This document shows, piece after piece, positions 5,948 through 10,302 of a stretch of DNA of 10,302 nucleotides. Source of the stretch: Neisseriaceae bacterium (GTDB lineage: Bacteria > Pseudomonadota > Gammaproteobacteria > Burkholderiales > Neisseriaceae); the NCBI GenBank assembly GCA_030151665.1, contig JASLDB010000289.1, positions 1 to 10,302 of the forward strand. The letters run 5' to 3'. The notes beneath the pieces were generated by a model. The model saw only the letters and a program-made list of their open reading frames with translations, was not told where the DNA came from and searched no databases. Every line of letters starts with the position of its first letter. Position 1 is the first letter of the stretch. The position numbers were made by a program, and so were the translations under genes.

Positions 5948-8119
5948 ATGTATTACTACCAAGTGGCCATTGATGTGCCACTGTTGCAGTGTTTCACCTA
6001 CAAAAGTGCTCACCCTATTGCCTTAGGTGCTCGGGTGAGCGTTCGTTTTGCTCGGCGAGGTTTGGTCGCTGGTGTGGTTTGGCAAGAGATAGCCGAAAAA
6101 GATGTGGATTATGATTTAAACAAGATTGTGACCGTGAGTGCCGTCTTGCAAGATGGTTTTGTGTTCGATGAAAAATGGCGTCAATACATGGAATTTGTCG
6201 CCCAGTATTATCATTATCCCATTGGTCAAACCGTGGCCTCAGCACTGCCCAAAGACTTATCACAAAGCAAAGATTTTGTGATTAAATCCCCCATGGCTAT
6301 TTATGCTTTAAATGCAGTTGGTCAGTCACAAACCTTGCCCAAGCAAGCCAAAAAACAAGTGGCATTGTGGCAGGCACTGCATGATGGCTCATTAAGTGAA
6401 GCGCAAGCCAAATTAATCCACCCCCAAGCCAAAAAAATATTGGCCAATTGGTTTGATGAAGGTTGGCTTGATAGGGTCGAAACACCAACAGGTCGTTTGA
6501 TTCCCAGCCCTTATGCATTAAATGCCGAACAAAACCAAGCACAAGCAGCCATTGCAGATGCCTTGGGTCGTTTTCAGCCCTTTTTATTGTATGGCATCAC
6601 GGGCAGTGGCAAAACCGAAGTGTATTTTGCTGCCATCGCTAAAGCTTTGGCACAAGGCAAGCAAGTGCTTTTTTTGCTGCCTGAGATTAACCTTACGCCA
6701 CAATTACTCAAGCGAGTTAATGAGCGATTTGAAAACATCGATATTGCCATTTTGCACAGCCAAATGCCCAATGGTGAACGCAGCCAAAGCTATGTTAAAG
6801 CCTTGTTGGGGCAAGCCCAATTGGTGATAGGTACGCGTTTGTCAGTGTTAACACCTTTGGCAAAATTGGGCTTGGTGGTGGTGGATGAGGAGCATGACGG
6901 TTCTTTTAAGCAAGAAAATGAATTGCGTTACCATGCTCGAGATTTGGCTATTTGGCGTGGTAAACAAGCATCGTGCCCTGTGGTTTTGGGTTCAGCAACC
7001 CCCAGTTTAGAAACATGGCACAAGGCAAATCTTGGGCAGTATCAACTGTTGCGTTTACCAGAACGGGCTCATGCCAAGGCGGTGCTGCCAATCATCCAGT
7101 TGGACAATATTGCTAGACAAAATTTGGATCATGGCTTTGCCCCTCGGGCGATTAAAGCGTTGCAGGACAATTTTCAAGCGGGTGGTTTGTCTTTGGTGTA
7201 CTTAAACCGCCGCGGTTTTGCCCCTGTTTTAATGTGCACGGATTGTGGCCACAGCTTTGCTTGTTCGCATTGTTCTGCCAAAATGGTTTTGCACCAAAGT
7301 GTGGGGCAGTTGCGTTGTCACCATTGTGATTACCATGAGCCGATTGCCAGAAGTTGCCCCAGTTGCGGTAACCAAGATTTAAGTGCGGTGGGGCATGGTA
7401 CCCAACGTGTTGAGGAAACCTTGCGCCAAGCCATGCCACAAGCGAGAGTGGTTCGAGTGGATAGAGACAGCACATCGCGCAAAAATGATTGGGAAAAGCT
7501 CTATCAACAAATTCATGATCGGCAAATTGATATTTTGGTGGGGACACAAATGTTGGCCAAAGGCCATGATTTTGCCCAGTTGAATTTGGTGGTGGTGTTG
7601 GATGCTGATGGTAGTTTGTACAGTGCTGATTATCGCGCCCCTGAGCGATTATTTGCTGAATTAATGCAAGTCAGTGGACGAGCTGGGCGTGCGGATGAAA
7701 AAGGCAAGGTTATTGTGCAAACTCGATTACCTGAACACAAGGTATTCCAGTCATTATTGAGCCATGATTATGAACAATTTGCTGCTGCTGAATTGTTAGA
7801 ACGTGAACAATACGAGGTCATGCCGTTTTCGCATACCATTGCCATTCGGGCAGACGATGAGAAACTGGCAGTTGCCATGAGCCTACTCAAAGCAGCTAAA
7901 GCGCAAATCGACATACCTGAAGAAGTGAATGTTTTGGGCCCAGCACCCATGTTGATGATGCGTTTGGCCAAACGTGAACGGGCGCATTTGTTTATTGAAA
8001 GCAAAAATCGCCCAGCTTTACACCGTATTGCTTGGCAATTTGCTCATTATTTGACCCAATTATCACCTGAATATCGCCATTGTCGTTGGGCGATTGATGT
8101 TGACCCACAGGAAGTTTAA
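5948..8119 (+). CDS. priA: Primosomal protein N' (replication restart helicase PriA)
   Basis: PriA recognises abandoned replication forks and D-loops and starts primosome assembly to reload the replicative helicase. From the ATG at 5948 it has 723 residues, the normal size. The N-terminal DNA-binding domain opens YYYQVAIDVPLLQCFTY. The superfamily 2 helicase core carries Walker A GITGSGKTEVY (about residue 217), Walker B VVDEEHDGSF (DEEH at about 313-316) and GSATPSLETW. Eight cysteines in four CxxC-type pairs form the zinc-binding module (CTDCGHSFACSHC, CHHC, CPSC; about 430-473). Late helicase motifs include VGTQMLAKGHDF and QVSGRAGR. An upstream in-frame TTG at 5939 is possible, but the ATG has AAGG at 5935-5938 at better spacing. 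It sits between cls and dacB with very short gaps, although its job is unrelated to the envelope. Confidence 0.97.
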   Translation: MYYYQVAIDVPLLQCFTYKSAHPIALGARVSVRFARRGLVAGVVWQEIAEKDVDYDLNKIVTVSAVLQDGFVFDEKWRQYMEFVAQYYHYPIGQTVASALPKDLSQSKDFVIKSPMAIYALNAVGQSQTLPKQAKKQVALWQALHDGSLSEAQAKLIHPQAKKILANWFDEGWLDRVETPTGRLIPSPYALNAEQNQAQAAIADALGRFQPFLLYGITGSGKTEVYFAAIAKALAQGKQVLFLLPEINLTPQLLKRVNERFENIDIAILHSQMPNGERSQSYVKALLGQAQLVIGTRLSVLTPLAKLGLVVVDEEHDGSFKQENELRYHARDLAIWRGKQASCPVVLGSATPSLETWHKANLGQYQLLRLPERAHAKAVLPIIQLDNIARQNLDHGFAPRAIKALQDNFQAGGLSLVYLNRRGFAPVLMCTDCGHSFACSHCSAKMVLHQSVGQLRCHHCDYHEPIARSCPSCGNQDLSAVGHGTQRVEETLRQAMPQARVVRVDRDSTSRKNDWEKLYQQIHDRQIDILVGTQMLAKGHDFAQLNLVVVLDADGSLYSADYRAPERLFAELMQVSGRAGRADEKGKVIVQTRLPEHKVFQSLLSHDYEQFAAAELLEREQYEVMPFSHTIAIRADDEKLAVAMSLLKAAKAQIDIPEEVNVLGPAPMLMMRLAKRERAHLFIESKNRPALHRIAWQFAHYLTQLSPEYRHCRWAIDVDPQEV

Positions 8120-8121
8120 GC

Positions 8122-9513
8122 ATGCTATTGAAAAAAATGCTCTGGGTGGTTTGCTGTTGCATGGCAATTGGATCAACATCGGCAGCAGATTGGGGTCGAA
8201 TCAATGAAAAAAATCTGGCTTGGTGGATACAAGATGCCCAGACAGGTGAAGTTTTGAGTCAACACCAAGCTGATAAAGCCTTGCAACCTGCTTCGACCAT
8301 GAAATTGGTGACAACCGTGGCCGCTTTGGCGACTTTGGGCCCAGATTTTACATGGACAACACAATTACGCAGTGCCACAAAGCCCAAAGATGGTGTATTG
8401 GCTGGGGATTTGGTTTGGCAAGGCAGTGGGGATCCCACCTTAAATCGAGATGATTTGGTGGCGATGCAATGGCAGTTGCAAAATCAAGGCATTGGGCAGA
8501 TTACGGGCCAATTGCTGTTACCCACTCAGCCTGAGCTGAGTATGGGCACGGCTTTGGGCTTTGATCATGATAAGGACAAAGCTTTTACCACTGCACCAGA
8601 TGCACACATGCTCAATTACAAAGTGGCTTGGTTGGCATTTGATAGCCGTACCAAACCCATGTTGCGCTTGTCACCACCATTGTCTATGTCGGTTCAACAA
8701 AATGTGCAAGTTAGCAGTGGGCAGAAAAAATGCACGGCGTTGGGGCAGTATGTGAATGCCAAACAACAAGGCAATGTTTTGCGTTTGTCAGGCACCATTC
8801 CTCGTGCTTGTGATGGTCAAGAAATGTTTATCAATATTTTGGACAACAAAACCTTTGCGGGTAAAAGTTTTATTGGGCAATGGAAAGCATTAGGTGGCTT
8901 GGGCTTAAATGATTTTGCTGTGGTTGATAGAGTAGCAAGCAATGAAGTTTTGGTGGAACACCAATCGGCGCCTTTAAAAAAAGCGATTGTGGACATGAAT
9001 AAAATGTCCAATAATGTGATTGCACGCTCTTTGTTTTTACAATTGGGCAAAATACCTTCGCCATCAGCTGCATCAAATAGCCATGAGTTGATGACCCAAA
9101 GTGAACAAGTTGTGCGCCATGTTTTGGGTGATGCAGGTATTGATCATACTGCATTGGTTTTGGAGAATGGTTCTGGCTTGTCACGCACTGAGCGGGTGAG
9201 TGCCAAACTCATGGGGCAAATGCTGTTTTTTGCCAAAAATAGCCCATTTGCTGTAGATGTTATTGATAGTTTACCGCGTGGTGGGGAAATGAGTGCCACA
9301 TTGGAAGATCGCTTTACGCGCTTGGGCAGTGTCTATGCTTTGAAAACAGGCACTTTGAACAATGTACGGGCATTGGCCGGTTATCGCTTGATTAACGGCA
9401 GTGAAAACCCTGACTTGGTAATTGTCTTATTATTAAATGAAGCACCCTATGCTGGGCAATTAGAAGATATGGATCGCGGTTTGGTACAATTAATTGGTGA
9501 AATTGGGCGCTAG
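8122..9513 (+). CDS. dacB: D-alanyl-D-alanine carboxypeptidase/endopeptidase (PBP4 type)
   Basis: This periplasmic class C low-molecular-weight penicillin-binding protein of the peptidase S13 family removes terminal D-Ala and cuts D-Ala-mDAP crosslinks during peptidoglycan remodelling. The 463-residue precursor has a signal peptide (MLLKKMLWVV, a CCC run, then STSAA, with cleavage near residue 21). All three penicillin-binding motifs are present in order: SxxK in PASTMKL (Ser58, Lys61), SxN in MSNNVIA (296-298) and KTG in ALKTGTLNN (408-410). The wide SxxK-SxN spacing reflects the large insert domain typical of DacB/PBP4. AGGAAG lies shortly before the ATG, only 2 bp after the priA stop, so translational coupling is likely. 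The Cys run is not a proper lipobox, since the position before the Cys is Val or Cys, so a lipoprotein is unlikely. Confidence 0.95.
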   Translation: MLLKKMLWVVCCCMAIGSTSAADWGRINEKNLAWWIQDAQTGEVLSQHQADKALQPASTMKLVTTVAALATLGPDFTWTTQLRSATKPKDGVLAGDLVWQGSGDPTLNRDDLVAMQWQLQNQGIGQITGQLLLPTQPELSMGTALGFDHDKDKAFTTAPDAHMLNYKVAWLAFDSRTKPMLRLSPPLSMSVQQNVQVSSGQKKCTALGQYVNAKQQGNVLRLSGTIPRACDGQEMFINILDNKTFAGKSFIGQWKALGGLGLNDFAVVDRVASNEVLVEHQSAPLKKAIVDMNKMSNNVIARSLFLQLGKIPSPSAASNSHELMTQSEQVVRHVLGDAGIDHTALVLENGSGLSRTERVSAKLMGQMLFFAKNSPFAVDVIDSLPRGGEMSATLEDRFTRLGSVYALKTGTLNNVRALAGYRLINGSENPDLVIVLLLNEAPYAGQLEDMDRGLVQLIGEIGR

Positions 9514-9523
9514 TTGCTTGAAA

Positions 9524-9551
9524 TTGGCATTTTCGCCCTAATTTATAAAAT
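9524..9551 (+). promoter_or_regulatory. Putative sigma-70 promoter for glutaredoxin and secB
   Basis: TTGGCA (9524-9529) and TAAAAT (9546-9551) each match consensus at 5 of 6 positions and are 16 bases apart. The predicted start near 9558 lies 20 bases before the ATG at 9578. The elements fall in the 64-base gap after dacB, the largest gap downstream of the intergenic region, so grx-secB may form its own transcription unit. Confidence 0.5.
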
Positions 9552-9577
9552 GATAGACTCAAGACATTGGAATAATA

Positions 9578-9835
9578 ATGCAAGCTGTTAAAATGTACAC
9601 CACCCAAGTTTGTCCATATTGTAATATGGCAAAAAATTTATTAAAACAAGTTGGGGTGACAAGTATTGAAGAAATTCGCATTGATAAACATCCAGAAGAA
9701 CGGGCAAAAATGATGGAAATCACCGGTCGTCGTACTGTTCCGCAGATTTTTATCGGCTCGACCCATGTTGGTGGGTTTGATGACTTAAATGCATTGCATC
9801 GCGCTGGCAAATTATTGCCATTATTAAACGATTAA
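9578..9835 (+). CDS. grxC: Glutaredoxin 3 (GrxC type)
   Basis: This small dithiol glutaredoxin of 85 residues is the usual size for the family. The redox-active site is TTQVCPYCNMAK (Cys12 and Cys15). The cis-proline motif TVPQIFIG and the glutathione-binding GG-D (HVGGFDDLNAL) follow in the expected places. It reduces protein disulfides and glutathione mixed disulfides in the cytoplasm, using glutathione. The ATG at 9578 is preceded only by a weak purine stretch (TTGGAATAATA). secB starts 25 bp after the stop, the arrangement expected in Neisseria-like bacteria, and the two are probably co-transcribed. The CPYC site separates it from monothiol CGFS glutaredoxins. Confidence 0.93.
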   Translation: MQAVKMYTTQVCPYCNMAKNLLKQVGVTSIEEIRIDKHPEERAKMMEITGRRTVPQIFIGSTHVGGFDDLNALHRAGKLLPLLND

Positions 9836-9860
9836 TGAAAAATCATAGTTAGGAAAACAA

Positions 9861-10302
9861 ATGAGCGAACAAAACGAACAAGCAGTATCAACAGAGCCTC
9901 TTTTCAATATTGAAAAATTGTACATCAAAGATTTGTCTTTGGAAGTGCCTCATGCTCCTGAAGTGTTCTTGGCACAAGAGCAACCAGAAGTGGAAATGAA
10001 AGTGGCTGCTCAAGGCGTTAAAATTGAGGATGGTTTTTTTGAATGTTCAGTAACAGTAACTGTTACAGCTACACTACAAGACAAACGCGTTATGTTCTTG
10101 AACGAAGTGGTACAAGCTGGTATTTTCCAAATTCAAAACATGTCTGATGAAGACGTGAGCTTGTTATTGGGTGTGGCTTGCCCTAATATCTTGTTCCCTT
10201 ATGCTCGTGAAGCGGTATCAAGCACCATTACCCGTGCTGGTTTCCAACCTGTATTATTGGCTCCCATTAACTTTGAAGCCATGTACCAACAAAATCAAGA
10301 CA
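9861..10302 (+). CDS. secB: Protein-export chaperone SecB (3' end outside the window)
   Basis: SecB is a tetrameric cytoplasmic chaperone that keeps precursor proteins unfolded and delivers them to SecA. The window holds 147 codons with no stop. Family proteins are about 145-165 residues, so only a few codons are missing. Recognisable blocks are LYIKDLSLEVPHAPEVF (about residues 20-36), VTVTVTATL, FLNEVVQAGIF, LLLGVACPNILFPYAREAVS (about 101-120), ITRAGFQPVLLAPINFEA and then YQQ. The ATG at 9861 is well placed after TTAGGAAAA (AGGA at 9851-9854). Resemblance to Neisseria-type SecB is one reason for the proposed taxonomic placement. The stop codon, and whether a terminator follows, cannot be seen. 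Confidence 0.96.
   Translation, partial: MSEQNEQAVSTEPLFNIEKLYIKDLSLEVPHAPEVFLAQEQPEVEMKVAAQGVKIEDGFFECSVTVTVTATLQDKRVMFLNEVVQAGIFQIQNMSDEDVSLLLGVACPNILFPYAREAVSSTITRAGFQPVLLAPINFEAMYQQNQD

Noticed and set aside
7152..7547. Long antisense open frames inside priA, cls and dacB
   Set aside because: They lie opposite strongly conserved genes, show no domain of their own, and are explained by codon bias.
8122..8190. DacB as a lipoprotein because of the Cys run in its signal peptide
   Set aside because: The residues before the cysteines do not make a lipobox, and a normal signal peptidase I site (STSAA) follows.

Overview
The window looks like chromosomal DNA from a low-to-moderate GC betaproteobacterium, most likely of the Neisseriaceae. 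The basis is family resemblance: the glutamyl-tRNA synthetase and the SecB at the right edge read like Neisseria-type proteins, and glutaredoxin followed directly by secB is a Neisseria-type arrangement. The genus cannot be fixed from this sequence. By eye I found no complete copy of the known Neisseriaceae DNA uptake sequences, only one partial match inside priA.

Left part (1 to about 2155). A decayed IS3-family insertion sequence lies on the minus strand. Its orfA has an in-frame stop but keeps the A6G ribosomal slippage site. Its orfB carries an apparent in-frame internal deletion and lacks the last catalytic residue. Next comes a visibly AT-richer two-gene plus-strand unit: an unrecognised three-helix membrane protein, then a small low-molecular-weight protein-tyrosine-phosphatase-like protein. 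A strong symmetrical hairpin (2117-2155) closes this unit and also serves the convergent gltX.

Centre and right (2170 to 10302). gltX is on the minus strand. It diverges from a compact plus-strand cluster: a secreted dual-specificity-type phosphatase, cardiolipin synthase (cls), the primosomal helicase priA, and the PBP4-type D,D-peptidase dacB. The gaps between these four are 9, 11 and 2 bp, so they probably form one operon. It combines envelope functions (phospholipid synthesis, peptidoglycan trimming) with replication restart. After a 64-bp gap with a plausible promoter come glutaredoxin (grxC type) and secB, which runs off the window just before its expected end.

Most of the window is ordinary housekeeping sequence. 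No CRISPR array, tRNA, rRNA, prophage or clear defence system is visible. The points most worth following are the phosphatase next to cardiolipin synthase, the orphan membrane protein next to the IS remnant, and the way the IS has decayed.
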